Shown here piece after piece: positions 51,826 to 61,004 of a stretch of DNA of 64,000 nucleotides. The translations under genes and the position numbers were made by a program. Source of the stretch: CBIHON01 sp966211965. GTDB taxonomy: Bacteria > Pseudomonadota > Gammaproteobacteria > Burkholderiales > Burkholderiaceae_D. The notes beneath the pieces are model-generated. The model made no database searches, was not told where the DNA came from, and was given only the letters and a program-made list of their open reading frames with translations. Location of the stretch: NCBI GenBank assembly GCA_966211965.1, contig CBIHON010000015.1, forward strand, positions 41,241 to 105,240. The letters run 5' to 3'. The first letter of the stretch is position 1. Each line of letters opens with the position of its first letter.

Positions 51826-53351
51826 CGGCTATGCAACCTTCGCAAATGAATCAATTGGCCCTCTTCGACGGTGGCCAGCAAGGCCAGCACGTGCTTGATA
51901 TTATCCGTTTCGGTGCCGGTTTTCTGGGTCAGCACGTGCACGGTGCGTTGGGGGGCCGCCCTGTCTTTTTTCACCACCTCGAAATTGTATTCGACCGCCT
52001 GCTTGAGGCCGGATTCCCTGGCCGCCTTGGACAAGGACGCCGCAACCGGGGCCGGCGGCTGCTCCTTCGATTTGCGCAAGCGCGGCAAATCGCGTTGCAG
52101 CGCGGCGCCGACCCGCTTGAGCCGTTCGCGCCGCAAGCTGCGCGTTCCCGCACCCATTGCTTGGCCTTTGAAGGCGCTCTTGAACGCGGAGGTCTGGTTC
52201 AACGCATGAGGCGCCGAGGCCACCGGCTGGATTGAAGGATCGCCCAGCAGATAAAACTGCGCAAGGGTTTTAAGATTGATCGGGTCGAGATGCGTGTATT
52301 GCTGGGCAAAGCGTTGCCATGCCTCCAGCGTGCTGCGCCCGAGCGAGGCGCTGCCGAATACGCCCTGCAAAAAATACTGGCAGATCAGGTCCGCCGAACC
52401 GTTGCCCTCGCTTGGCCCGTAAGCAATCGTAGTGCTGCCGAAAAAACCATAGGCGCCCTGCTCCAGATAGGTGCTGGCGATGCCGCCCTGCCCCTGGCTC
52501 AACTGCGGGTCGTAAAGCTGCGCGCCGTAGCAGCATTCCGCGCTGGCCACGGTGCCGGGCGCGATCTTCTTCGGCAACCAGGCGGCCGAGTGCGCGGTCG
52601 GAAAGCCGGATGCGCCGCTTGCCGGCTGGCCGTAATAATTCGGATCGATTTGCGCCCCGTGGCAATTGATGAAATGGGCGCGCGGCTGCAATTGCTCCGG
52701 CGTCCATTGCGGCCCTTCCGCCGGCGTGGTATGCATCGCCGCGCCGCTGCCGAACAGGTTGCTCAGGCTGAGCGCGGTGGAGCCTCTCCATATTTCGGCG
52801 CTGAGGCCGAAATGGGCGGCCATGTAGTCATCGCGTGTCAGGGGCTTGTAGCTTGCCGCGGTGCGCAGCAGTTTGAAAAGGAAGGCCGGCTTGGCCGCGC
52901 CGTAAACATCCGGCAGTCGGCCGATCACACGGGTCGGTCCGACGAAGCGATAGCCGTCGCGGCTGTAAGGCGCGTCGCAGGCATACGGCAAATCGCTCGG
53001 GATATCGATGTCGTCGTCCCCGCCCGGCGAGTACACCGGGTTGATCAGGGATTGGTGGGGAATCACGTCGGGTGCGCCGAGCAAAAGGATATAGTCCGGC
53101 GTCAGCGCGGCATCGATGGCATCGATTGCTTCCTTGACGGCGCGTTCGTCGTCGGCTTGCTTGACCGGCTGACCTTTGAGCTTGCTCATGTCGCCCGCCA
53201 CATCGATTCCGACCACGACCGTCGTCAAGCCGCGTTTTTTGTCCGCCGCGATCAGGGTATTGATCGCCGATTTGATCTTGGGCAATTGGGCGCTGCCGTA
53301 CTTGGCGCCGAGCGCGGAGAAATTGCTTACGATTACTTTGTCTACCGCCAT
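51822..53351 (-). CDS. Peptidase C25/caspase-fold (clan CD) protein
   Basis: A 509-residue protein that seems cytoplasmic (no signal peptide). The catalytic dyad of clan CD cysteine peptidases is visible: H231 in FINCHGAQ and C273/C274 in SAECCYGAQ. Gingipain-like framework segments are YILLLGAPDVIPH, GAYGFFGSTTIAYG and FYLLGDPSIQPV. A basic tail of about 130 residues follows (380-509). Exported gingipains have a signal peptide and propeptide, which are absent here, so an intracellular role is likely. The start has a GGAGGT-type site. It is coupled to the 74-residue gene. Confidence 0.82.
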   Translation of the reverse strand: MAVDKVIVSNFSALGAKYGSAQLPKIKSAINTLIAADKKRGLTTVVVGIDVAGDMSKLKGQPVKQADDERAVKEAIDAIDAALTPDYILLLGAPDVIPHQSLINPVYSPGGDDDIDIPSDLPYACDAPYSRDGYRFVGPTRVIGRLPDVYGAAKPAFLFKLLRTAASYKPLTRDDYMAAHFGLSAEIWRGSTALSLSNLFGSGAAMHTTPAEGPQWTPEQLQPRAHFINCHGAQIDPNYYGQPASGASGFPTAHSAAWLPKKIAPGTVASAECCYGAQLYDPQLSQGQGGIASTYLEQGAYGFFGSTTIAYGPSEGNGSADLICQYFLQGVFGSASLGRSTLEAWQRFAQQYTHLDPINLKTLAQFYLLGDPSIQPVASAPHALNQTSAFKSAFKGQAMGAGTRSLRRERLKRVGAALQRDLPRLRKSKEQPPAPVAASLSKAARESGLKQAVEYNFEVVKKDRAAPQRTVHVLTQKTGTETDNIKHVLALLATVEEGQLIHLRRLHSR

Positions 53352-54006
53352 GTTTCACCTCCTTATCGCTGAACTGGAACAGGGAGGGCAGTGCCGCCTC
53401 GCCCTCGACCGGATGTGCATCACAACGTAGTACGGCGCGAATGACTGCGCCAATCGCGCGCGGCGCGCAATGCCGCCATGACCGGCTCAATATTTGAGTC
53501 CGGCCGGAATGCTCCCTGTGTTGTTGTGCCTTGGCCAGGCGTCATGGGAAGGCGTTTGGGTTGCATTTGTCGTGCTACGTTCCCAGGCCGTATCAGGCGC
53601 TGATCAGCATAGCAAGCCGGGGATTTCTCCCGCTTGCTGAATATCAAGGTCTTGGCTCATCTTGGCGCAATTACCGGCTTATTTCAGACGCTTGGGCGGT
53701 ACTTCGCGCCGCATCGCTGCCGCGTCGCGAATCGTCTTTACAGCCGCGTCCGGCTCGCAGTCTTCGCCGGGCGATATCGGCCAGGTGGTCATCCTGCTTT
53801 GGATTGCTGTTGGCAATTGCCTTGCCGCGCCCTACGTCGCCTCGCCGGCCGCGTTGGAATCCTCGCGATAGGCCAGCTATCGCTGCGGTTCGCGCCTGGT
53901 TTGACGCAACAATGCATCACTTTTATTTGTTTCGAAATTTATGCGTCTCAGCACTAGTGGGAAATAGCGCGATTCTGGATTCATTGGACGAGGTCAGGCT
54001 TCGCAT
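53352..54006. other. Gene-poor stretch with decayed coding sequence
   Basis: No intact gene is supported here. Open frames on both strands (for example 53531-54010 plus) have no ribosome site and poor composition. The only recognisable content is the aroG 3' remnant at 53679-53763. The part nearest 53352 should hold the promoter of the peptidase operon. Confidence 0.5.
53679..53763 (-). pseudogene. Remnant of the 3' end of a second aroG
   Basis: On the minus strand this codes for a segment ending TIRDAAAMRREVPPKRLK and a stop, against MIRDAATMLRGVLPKRLK and a stop in the intact aroG at 55353. The DNA aligns without gaps for about 85 bases at roughly 75-80% by eye, and many differences are at third positions. 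Upstream of this the similarity ends abruptly. It is a relic of a diverged DAHP synthase gene. Confidence 0.7.
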
Positions 54007-55230
54007 TTAAAGATAGCCAAGCCACCAGTCATGCCGGCGCCGTTTGAGTTCACCAAACCAGCGGCATGCCGGATACAGAATCGCAAGGATCAACAACCAC
54101 ACGCAATAGGTGACCGGCAGTGAAAACCCCCAGCCGATCTCGATCATTGTCTTCGGCTCCGCCATCACGCCGACGAAGATCCCGGCCGGATAACCCATCG
54201 CCATGCCGATCGCCAGCATCAGCGCATGCGCCAGGTACAGATGCAGCACATAAAAAAACAGGGGCACGCGGCCGAAGCTTGCTAACAACTCGGTGCCGAA
54301 ACCCTTGACCCGCTCCAGCCAGGGCAGCAGCATCAGCACCGGACCGAGCGTCACCAACAGGTAGAGCAGCGACGGCGGATATTTGCGCACGTTGAGAAAA
54401 TCGCCGACGGTGGCCCATGGGTCGGCATGCATCGTCCAGGCGCGCGGGTCGCCGTAGAGGCCGCCGGCGCGCAGCAAAAGAAAGCCGGCGATCATCGACA
54501 GCCCCAGCACGGTCAGTGTCTTGAAGCGTCGCGCGGCATCCTGCAGGAACACGAAGCCGAGGCCGTAACCCAGCGCCATCACGCCGATCCACGGCACCAG
54601 CGGATAGAGAACCCAAACATCGAATCCCTTCCATAGCCGGATCGAACCTTCGTTATGCAGCAGCGCCCAGAGCGGGCCGAATTGGCCCATCGATGCCGGT
54701 GTCACATGATCGAACGCATTGTGGCCGACAATCAAAAGAACCCCGAAGCCGATGATTGCCGGCAAGGGCAGCCACACCAGCGCGGCAAGCGCCATCATCG
54801 AAACGCCGAGCGCCCAGATCACCAGCAGCGCGACGCTATAGAGCGAGAAGTTCCACGCATACGCCACGACGGTGAACTCAAGAAAAATCAGCCACAGCCC
54901 GCGCGTCAGCAGGAAGCGCGACAATGCGGCGCGGCTGCCGATTTTCCGGCCGTGGAGAAAGGCCGAGGCGCCGGCCAGGAACATGAACGTGGGTGCGCAA
55001 AAATGCGTGATCCAGCGCGTCAGATAGAGCGCGAGGGAGGTCTTCTGCAGGTCGAGCGGATCGAACAGGAAAGCGCTGGCATTGAAATAATCGCGGACAT
55101 GATCGAGCGCCATGAGGACGATGACGATGCCGCGCAGTATGTCGATCGATTGCAGCCGCAATCGGGTGTGCGCTGTTGCGGGAGCGGAAGGTTGTCCGGG
55201 AGGTTTATCTGAAACGAGTGCGTCCGCCAT
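54007..55230 (-). CDS. DUF1624 / HGSNAT-like multi-spanning membrane protein
   Basis: The protein has 407 residues with about ten membrane helices. The N-terminal signature SIDILRGIVIVLMALDHVRD and THFCAPTFMFLAGAS is typical of the DUF1624/heparan-glucosaminide acetyltransferase-like family, which moves acyl groups across the membrane. The substrate in bacteria is mostly unknown. It sits between the intact aroG and the aroG remnant and reads in the same direction. The length is normal. Confidence 0.88.
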   Translation of the reverse strand: MADALVSDKPPGQPSAPATAHTRLRLQSIDILRGIVIVLMALDHVRDYFNASAFLFDPLDLQKTSLALYLTRWITHFCAPTFMFLAGASAFLHGRKIGSRAALSRFLLTRGLWLIFLEFTVVAYAWNFSLYSVALLVIWALGVSMMALAALVWLPLPAIIGFGVLLIVGHNAFDHVTPASMGQFGPLWALLHNEGSIRLWKGFDVWVLYPLVPWIGVMALGYGLGFVFLQDAARRFKTLTVLGLSMIAGFLLLRAGGLYGDPRAWTMHADPWATVGDFLNVRKYPPSLLYLLVTLGPVLMLLPWLERVKGFGTELLASFGRVPLFFYVLHLYLAHALMLAIGMAMGYPAGIFVGVMAEPKTMIEIGWGFSLPVTYCVWLLILAILYPACRWFGELKRRRHDWWLGYL

Positions 55231-55352
55231 TGTCGTTCCTCGTCATGTCAAAGCGGCAAAATACGACAGCGACGCCGGCTGTCTGCCAGCGCCCTGCCGG
55301 TCGGCAAATCCCCGGCACTTGTCCGCACCAAGGCGCCGGTTCAAAACCCGAC

Positions 55353-56426
55353 CTATTTCAAGCGCTTAGGCAGCACCCCGCGCAGCATCGTTGCCGCGTC
55401 GCGGATCATTTTTTCAGTCGTGTCCCAATCGACGCAGCCGTCGGTCACCGAGCAACCGTATTTGAGCTGCGACAGATCGGCCGGAATCGCCTGCTTGCCG
55501 CCTGCGATATTCGATTCGATCATCACGCCGACCAGCGATTTGTTCCCCAGGCGAACCTGGTTCACCACGTCGGCCATCACCAGCGGCTGCAGATCCGGGT
55601 TCTTGTAGCTGTTCGCATGCGAGCAATCGACCACGATATTGGCCGGCAGCTTGGCCTTGGCCAGCGCCTGCTCCGCCATCGCCACCGATACCGTGTCGTA
55701 ATTGGGCCGGCCGTCGCCGCCGCGCAGCACCACGTGGCCGTAGGGATTGCCGCTGGTGCGCACGATCGCGACGCGGCCTTGGCCGTTGATGCCGAGGAAG
55801 GAGTGCGGGTGCGAGGCCGACAGGATCGCATTGATCGCGATGCCGATGTCGCCGTCGGTGCCGTTCTTGAAGCCAACCGGCGTCGACAGGCCGGACGACA
55901 TTTCGCGATGGGTTTGCGATTCGGTGGTGCGCGCGCCGATCGCGGTCCAGGCGATCAGGTCGCCCAGGTATTGCGGCGAAATCGGGTCGAGCGCCTCGGT
56001 CCCGGCCGGCAGGCCGAGCTCGCACACGTCGAGCAAAAATTTGCGCGCTTTTTCCATGCCTTGATCGACGCGGAAGGAATCGTCCATGTCCGGATCGTTG
56101 ATGTAACCCTTCCAGCCGGTGGTGGTGCGCGGCTTTTCGAAATACACGCGCATCACCAGCAGCAGCGTGTCGGAGACTTCTTCCTGCAAGGCTTTCAGGC
56201 GGCGCGCGTAATCGAGGCCGGCCACCGGGTCGTGGATCGAGCAGGGACCGACCACCACGAACAGGCGCGGGTCCTGGCGGTCGAGAATGTTTTTCAGCGC
56301 TTCGCGGCCTTGGGTGACGGCGTCACCCGCCGCATCCGACAGCGGCAGGCGGGCGTGCAGCTCTTCCGGCGAGGGCATGGCGTCGAAGGAAGAGACGTTG
56401 ATGTTTTCGATATTGAATGTGGTCAT
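55353..56426 (-). CDS. aroG: 3-deoxy-7-phosphoheptulonate synthase, class I
   Basis: Condenses phosphoenolpyruvate and erythrose 4-phosphate, the first step of the shikimate pathway. The protein has 357 residues with class I AroF/G/H marks: VVVGPCSIHDP, RVYFEKPRTTTGWKG, WTAIGARTTESQTHRE, GGDGRPNYD and DCSHANSYK. The start at 56426 is the conserved N-terminus (MTTFNIENIN); the frame stays open to 56945 only as a shadow of the LysR gene. The C-terminus ends PKRLK, the part duplicated at 53679. Confidence 0.95.
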   Translation of the reverse strand: MTTFNIENINVSSFDAMPSPEELHARLPLSDAAGDAVTQGREALKNILDRQDPRLFVVVGPCSIHDPVAGLDYARRLKALQEEVSDTLLLVMRVYFEKPRTTTGWKGYINDPDMDDSFRVDQGMEKARKFLLDVCELGLPAGTEALDPISPQYLGDLIAWTAIGARTTESQTHREMSSGLSTPVGFKNGTDGDIGIAINAILSASHPHSFLGINGQGRVAIVRTSGNPYGHVVLRGGDGRPNYDTVSVAMAEQALAKAKLPANIVVDCSHANSYKNPDLQPLVMADVVNQVRLGNKSLVGVMIESNIAGGKQAIPADLSQLKYGCSVTDGCVDWDTTEKMIRDAATMLRGVLPKRLK

Positions 56427-56491
56427 GGCAGAGCGCTCGATGGCAAGGATGGACGGCCGCAAAAGCCGCTTGGATAAAAGCAGGCGATAGT

Positions 56492-57439
56492 TTAGCGCTT
56501 GACTGCCTTGGACGGCCGGGAATTTGGTTTGCGCGTGCAGGCGGGCTGCTGGGTTCCCAGCCCGAACCGGCCCACGATGAATTCGACAAACGTGGTCAAC
56601 TTCGGCGTCGCCTGCCGGTCGCGCGGATAGACCAAGTGGATCGGGCGCGGGGCCGGCAGATAGTCTTCCAGGATCGGCACCAGCCGCCCTGCTTCGACAT
56701 CTTCGGCCAGCAGGACCTCCGACTGCATGACGATGCCAAAGCCGCGCAACGCAGCCATGCGCAAGGCTTGGCCGTTGTTCGAGCGGAAACGGCCGGCGGG
56801 CAAGGTGTTCTGCATGCCCTCGGCGTTCTCCAGCCGCCATACCAGGCGCTTGTCCCAATGCATGTAATCGAGGCATTGATGTGCCGCCAGATCGGCCGGG
56901 GTGCGCGGCACGCCGGCGCGCGCCAGGTATGCCGGCGCGGCGCAAATCATCTGGCGATACGGCGTCAGCGCCCGCGCCACCAGCCCGGAATCGTCCAGCG
57001 TGCCGATACGGATCGCGGCGTCATAGCCTTCTTCGACGATATCGACCAGGCGGTCATTCAGGTTCAGGTCCAGGTTCACTTCCGCATGCAAGGCCAGGTA
57101 ATCGGTCACGGCCGGCGCCAGGCATTGGGTGCCGAACGAGACCGGCGCGGTGAGCTTCAGCGTGCCGCGCGGCGCCGCGCGCATCGCCTCGGCGCCCGAT
57201 TCCGCGGCCTTGATGTCGGCCAGGATGCCGCGGCAGCGCTCGTAATACTGGCGCCCGATTTCGGTCAGGCTCTGGCGCCGCGTGGTGCGCGTCAACAGCC
57301 GGCTGCCCAGACGCGCTTCGAGAAAGCGGATGTGCTTGCCGGCCATCACCGGCGAGATGTTGAATGACTCGGATGCGGCGCTGATGCTGCCGGCATCGAC
57401 AGTGGCGACGAAGACTTCCATGCTAAGCAGTTTGTCCAT
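56492..57439 (-). CDS. LysR family transcriptional regulator
   Basis: The protein has 315 residues. The N-terminal helix-turn-helix (MEVFVATVDAGSISAASESF, SPVMAGKHIRFLEARLG) is followed by a substrate-binding domain of the CrgA/DsdC-like type (YDAAIRIGTLDDSGLVAR). It is divergent from the short SDR gene with 139 bases between, so the SDR gene is its probable target. Its C-terminus is basic (TRKPNSRPSKAVKR). Confidence 0.92.
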   Translation of the reverse strand: MDKLLSMEVFVATVDAGSISAASESFNISPVMAGKHIRFLEARLGSRLLTRTTRRQSLTEIGRQYYERCRGILADIKAAESGAEAMRAAPRGTLKLTAPVSFGTQCLAPAVTDYLALHAEVNLDLNLNDRLVDIVEEGYDAAIRIGTLDDSGLVARALTPYRQMICAAPAYLARAGVPRTPADLAAHQCLDYMHWDKRLVWRLENAEGMQNTLPAGRFRSNNGQALRMAALRGFGIVMQSEVLLAEDVEAGRLVPILEDYLPAPRPIHLVYPRDRQATPKLTTFVEFIVGRFGLGTQQPACTRKPNSRPSKAVKR

Positions 57440-57578
57440 TGATTAGAAACTGATGGTTTGCAATGTCGGTCATGCTAACGCATTTATCCCATGGGCGACG
57501 AACCGGATAATTCCCTCACTGATTGCAGCAATGCGATAGACAAAACGACATTCCCTCAACTTTTACAAAAGGACCATC

Positions 57579-58178
57579 ATGAAAATCATCGTCATCGGCG
57601 CCAGCGGCACCGTCGGAAAAGCAGTCACCCAAGAATTGGCGCAACGCCATGAAGTAATCCAGGTCGGCAAGACCAGCGGCGACTACCAAGCCGACGTCAC
57701 CGACATCGCCAATGTGCGCAGCTTGTTCGACAAAACCGGCAAGGTGGACGCGGTCGTCATGGCCGCCGGCAGCCTGCACTTCGGCCCGCTGACCGAGATG
57801 ACGCCGGAACAGTTCGGCATCGGCTTGAAAGACAAGCTGATGGGACAGGTCAATGTGGTGCTGGCCGGGCAGGAATACCTCAACGACGGCGGCTCGTTCA
57901 CCCTGATCAGCGGGATTCTCGGCGAAGAGCCGATCCGCTACGGCGCCAATGCGACCACGGTGAATACGGCGATCGAAGGCTTTGCACGGGCCGCGGCGAT
58001 CGAGCTGCCGCGCGGAATACGGATCAATGTGGTGAATGCGACCTTGTCGACGGAATCGGTGGGTGTTTATGGGGCGTATTTCCAAGGCTTTGAGACCGTG
58101 CCGGCGAGCCGGGTGGCGCTGGCTTACAGCCGGAGTGTGGAGGGGGCGCAGACGGGGAGGGTTTATCGGGTTTGGTAG
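57579..58178 (+). CDS. Short-chain dehydrogenase-like protein without the YxxxK pair
   Basis: The protein has 199 residues. The nucleotide-binding motif VIGASGTVGKAV is at the N-terminus, with AAGSLHFGPL and TLISGILGEEP following. Where the catalytic Tyr-x-x-x-Lys should be, the sequence reads RYGANATTVNTA, so the Lys is missing; this is typical of a small SDR group often seen next to LysR genes. It may be a redox sensor or an enzyme with other chemistry. RBS AAAGGA is in place. Confidence 0.85.
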   Translation: MKIIVIGASGTVGKAVTQELAQRHEVIQVGKTSGDYQADVTDIANVRSLFDKTGKVDAVVMAAGSLHFGPLTEMTPEQFGIGLKDKLMGQVNVVLAGQEYLNDGGSFTLISGILGEEPIRYGANATTVNTAIEGFARAAAIELPRGIRINVVNATLSTESVGVYGAYFQGFETVPASRVALAYSRSVEGAQTGRVYRVW

Positions 58179-58215
58179 TCGCTGACGATACCCTGCTCTG
58201 CTTTAATCATGCAGG

Positions 58216-58353
58216 GCCTGCATTCTGCAGGCAGTGATTGCGCCCCTATTTATCTTTTCTCTTCATTATTTCAGTCTTTCCATTTCTCTGATATCGCACG
58301 GTAGCTTGCCTGCGGTTCAGTCTTGCCGGGCCGGTGCATGAGTTTGCACCGGC
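58216..58353. other. Hairpins in the gene-free stretch before the RHS locus
   Basis: The 426-base region 58179-58604 has no gene I can support. It holds two perfect hairpins, GCCTGCA/TGCAGGC (58216-58232, just after the SDR stop) and GCCGGTGCA/TGCACCGGC (58330-58353), neither with a T run. The second half becomes AT-rich and carries the 16-base dyad and a -10-like box. Confidence 0.45.
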
Positions 58354-58516
58354 GCACAGTTCCTTCCTTCTGGCTACTCCTTCCCGTCCCAGCCTCGTCG
58401 ATGAGGTTAATCGAAAAGCCTACTTGATGTCCGGACACCCATATATGTTCTTCGAGTGGAGTTACAAAGATATGCTTGAGCTGGCGGTGGCGGGAAAAGG
58501 TAGCTGATCAGGAAGA

Positions 58517-58532
58517 TCCCATAAATATGGGA
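58517..58532. repeat. Second copy of the 16-base dyad
   Basis: TCCCATAAATATGGGA, identical to 31540-31555. It lies 72 bases before the RHS start and 24 bases upstream of a TATAAT box, a position suited to an operator. Confidence 0.5.
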
Positions 58533-58556
58533 GTAAAAAAACGACAATTCAAAATG

Positions 58557-58562
58557 TATAAT
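58557..58562 (+). promoter_or_regulatory. Possible -10 box for the RHS locus
   Basis: A perfect TATAAT preceded by TG. No good -35 is seen at 16-18 bases, and the 16-base dyad overlaps the expected upstream contact region, which would suit an activator-dependent promoter. Confidence 0.35.
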
Positions 58563-58604
58563 ACGCGGTCGTTGTTGGAACAATAATTATCAGGGAGTAA
58601 TAAA

Positions 58605-61004
58605 ATGCGGTTCGAAATCGCCCTCAGACGGCTTGCCTGGTCAGTGCTGCTTGCACTGCAATTCGGCACTGTCTCTTATGCGCAAACACGTGAAATTCAG
58701 ACTTCGCCGGTCTTTTTCTGGGGGGATTACGGCGACAATCACGGCTTGAGCAGTCCTGACGAAGTGATTGCCGTGGTGAACGCCAGACAAGAAAAAAATT
58801 TCACATCATGTATTCAACGCATTCCTCACTCCTGCGTGAAATATGTCTGGGGCGCGACCCATCCCAGCCCTTCGTTTCCCAACCGATTCAATGACCAATA
58901 TGCGTACCTCGCGGCCGACGGTATTGCCTATTACGATGATGTTTATTCAGACGGCAGGACTTCCTCCTCAACGCAAAGCCTGCCGTCCGGCTACGCGGTT
59001 CTTATGGATCAGAGGTGTGCAACCGATGCCGGTTTCGGCGCAAGGTCAACCTCCACCGCGCCCAATTCCTATCGTGTGACCTGCGTCAAGCTGATTAAGG
59101 AGCCGATGCAATGCCCGGGCGGCAAAGGCAAATCGGCTGGAGGCGGGGCACCCGCAGGTGTCGGCAATCCTATCCAGATTTATGATGGCGTCAAAACGGA
59201 ATCGCACATCGACTACGCTTCCGCAGACGGCTTGCTCGTTTTGAAACGTGAATTCCTCGGGCAATTCCGGGGATGGCGCATGCCAGGCGACATCAAGGTT
59301 CTGGACTTGTACTCCCAGGATACGGCCCCTGAATATGTCACCCAGACATTTGAATTCACTACTTGGGATGTGGCGGCAAACGCCAATGTCCTGCGCCGGG
59401 TTTCCGCCAAGTTTCCGTACATTCGCTCCAACCCATCCGGCGAGTTGCAGGTCGTCAATCCCGATGGGTCGCACACCATGTATGCCATCAGTCCGGGCGG
59501 CAGCTTTCCCGTGGACGTGAGCGGCAATTATGCGGAAAAACTCGCTTCACCCACACCAGAGGGCGCAATCTGGCGCCTGACCCGATCCGACAATAGTGTC
59601 GAAGAATATGGCGCAGACGGCCGCCTCAAAAAAATGCGCCTGAGTAACGGCAGCTTCGTTGTCTATCAATATCAAAACGGCCACTTGGTCCTCATGCAAG
59701 ACAATTGGGGCCGGCAGATCGGTTTTTCATACAACGCCGATGGAAAACTGGAGCGCGCTACCTTGCCGGATGGCTTGTACGTCAGCTACAGCTACGAAAA
59801 TGGTCTGCTGACGCGCGTTACCTATCCCGACGGCCGCAGCCGGCAGTTCTTGTATAACGAGCCGGCCTATGTGGTCGGCATCCCGGCTCCCTATTCGCTC
59901 ACCGGCACAATTGACGAGAATGGCGTGCGGATCGGCACCTATAAATATGATGCTTCCAAACGCGCCGTTTCAACCGAATCAGCCGGCGGCGTGAACAAAT
60001 ATTCGCTTCAATATGGCGCTGGCGGCAGCTACACACAGGTTACAGACCCTCTGGGCACGACGTACTCGTCCTATTTCACGGACGCCGGCGGCCGTAAAGC
60101 GCTCAATAATCAAAACCAGCCGGCAGGTTCCGGCTGTGGTCCGGCATCCAGCAATTTCACCTACGACGCCAACGGCAACGTCGCCACCCGCACCGACTTC
60201 AACGGCGTACAGACTACCTACACCTACGACCTGACCCGCAACCTCGAAACCAAGCGCGTCGAAGCATCCGGCAAACCCGAAGCCCGCACCATCAGTACCA
60301 GCTGGCACCCGACCTACCGCCTGCCGCTCAAGATCGCCGAACCCAAGCGCCTGACCACCTTCACCTACGACAGCGCCGGCAATCTGCTCACCAAGACCGA
60401 GCAAGCCACCACCGACGCCAACGGAGCAGCCGGCTTGAGCGCCACCGTCACCGGCACCCCGCGCACCTGGACCTACACTTACAGCAGCTTCGGCCAAGTG
60501 CTCACCGCCACCGGCCCGCGCACCGACGTCAACGACACCACCAGCTATACCTATGACGCCCAAGGCAATCTTGCCACCGTCACCAACGCCGTCGGCCACG
60601 TCACCACCTTCTCCAACTACGACGCCAACGGCCGCGCCCGCCGCATCACCGACGCCAACGGCCTCGTCACCGACCTGGCCTACACGCCGCGCGGCTGGCT
60701 GCTCTCGCGCAGCGTCAGCGGCCCCGGCATCAGCGAAACCACCAGCTACCTCTACGACAACGCCGGCCAGTTGAAGAAAGTCACCCTGCCCGACAATTCC
60801 TTCATCAGCTACACCTACGACGATGCCCACCGCCTCACGGGTCTGAGCGACAGTGCCGGCAACAGCATCGCCTACACCCTCGACGCCATCGGCAACCGCA
60901 TTAAGGAACAAGTCAAGGACCCCAACGGCACCCTCGCCCGTCAGACCAGCCGCGTCTACGATGCGCTCAACCGCCTGCAGCAAGTCACCGGAGGCGCGCA
61001 ATGA
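58605..61004 (+). CDS. RHS-repeat protein, N-terminal part of a split RHS
   Basis: A 799-residue exported protein with a signal peptide (VLLALQFGTVSYAQ) and an N-terminal region ending in NPIQIYDGVKTESHIDYAS, which leads into many YD repeats (YDANGNVATRTDFNGVQTTY and similar). RHS proteins form a beta-rich cocoon around a C-terminal toxin. This one stops inside the repeat array (LQQVTGGAQ) and overlaps the next gene in an ATGA, so the shell appears to be encoded in two pieces. AGGGAG precedes the start. Confidence 0.85.
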   Translation: MRFEIALRRLAWSVLLALQFGTVSYAQTREIQTSPVFFWGDYGDNHGLSSPDEVIAVVNARQEKNFTSCIQRIPHSCVKYVWGATHPSPSFPNRFNDQYAYLAADGIAYYDDVYSDGRTSSSTQSLPSGYAVLMDQRCATDAGFGARSTSTAPNSYRVTCVKLIKEPMQCPGGKGKSAGGGAPAGVGNPIQIYDGVKTESHIDYASADGLLVLKREFLGQFRGWRMPGDIKVLDLYSQDTAPEYVTQTFEFTTWDVAANANVLRRVSAKFPYIRSNPSGELQVVNPDGSHTMYAISPGGSFPVDVSGNYAEKLASPTPEGAIWRLTRSDNSVEEYGADGRLKKMRLSNGSFVVYQYQNGHLVLMQDNWGRQIGFSYNADGKLERATLPDGLYVSYSYENGLLTRVTYPDGRSRQFLYNEPAYVVGIPAPYSLTGTIDENGVRIGTYKYDASKRAVSTESAGGVNKYSLQYGAGGSYTQVTDPLGTTYSSYFTDAGGRKALNNQNQPAGSGCGPASSNFTYDANGNVATRTDFNGVQTTYTYDLTRNLETKRVEASGKPEARTISTSWHPTYRLPLKIAEPKRLTTFTYDSAGNLLTKTEQATTDANGAAGLSATVTGTPRTWTYTYSSFGQVLTATGPRTDVNDTTSYTYDAQGNLATVTNAVGHVTTFSNYDANGRARRITDANGLVTDLAYTPRGWLLSRSVSGPGISETTSYLYDNAGQLKKVTLPDNSFISYTYDDAHRLTGLSDSAGNSIAYTLDAIGNRIKEQVKDPNGTLARQTSRVYDALNRLQQVTGGAQ

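Noticed and set aside
53531..54010. 159-codon plus-strand open frame
   Set aside because: No ribosome site, poor composition, and it crosses the aroG remnant, which reads on the other strand.
56427..56945. N-terminal extension of AroG
   Set aside because: It is the shadow of the LysR gene; class I DAHP synthases begin near MTTFNIEN.
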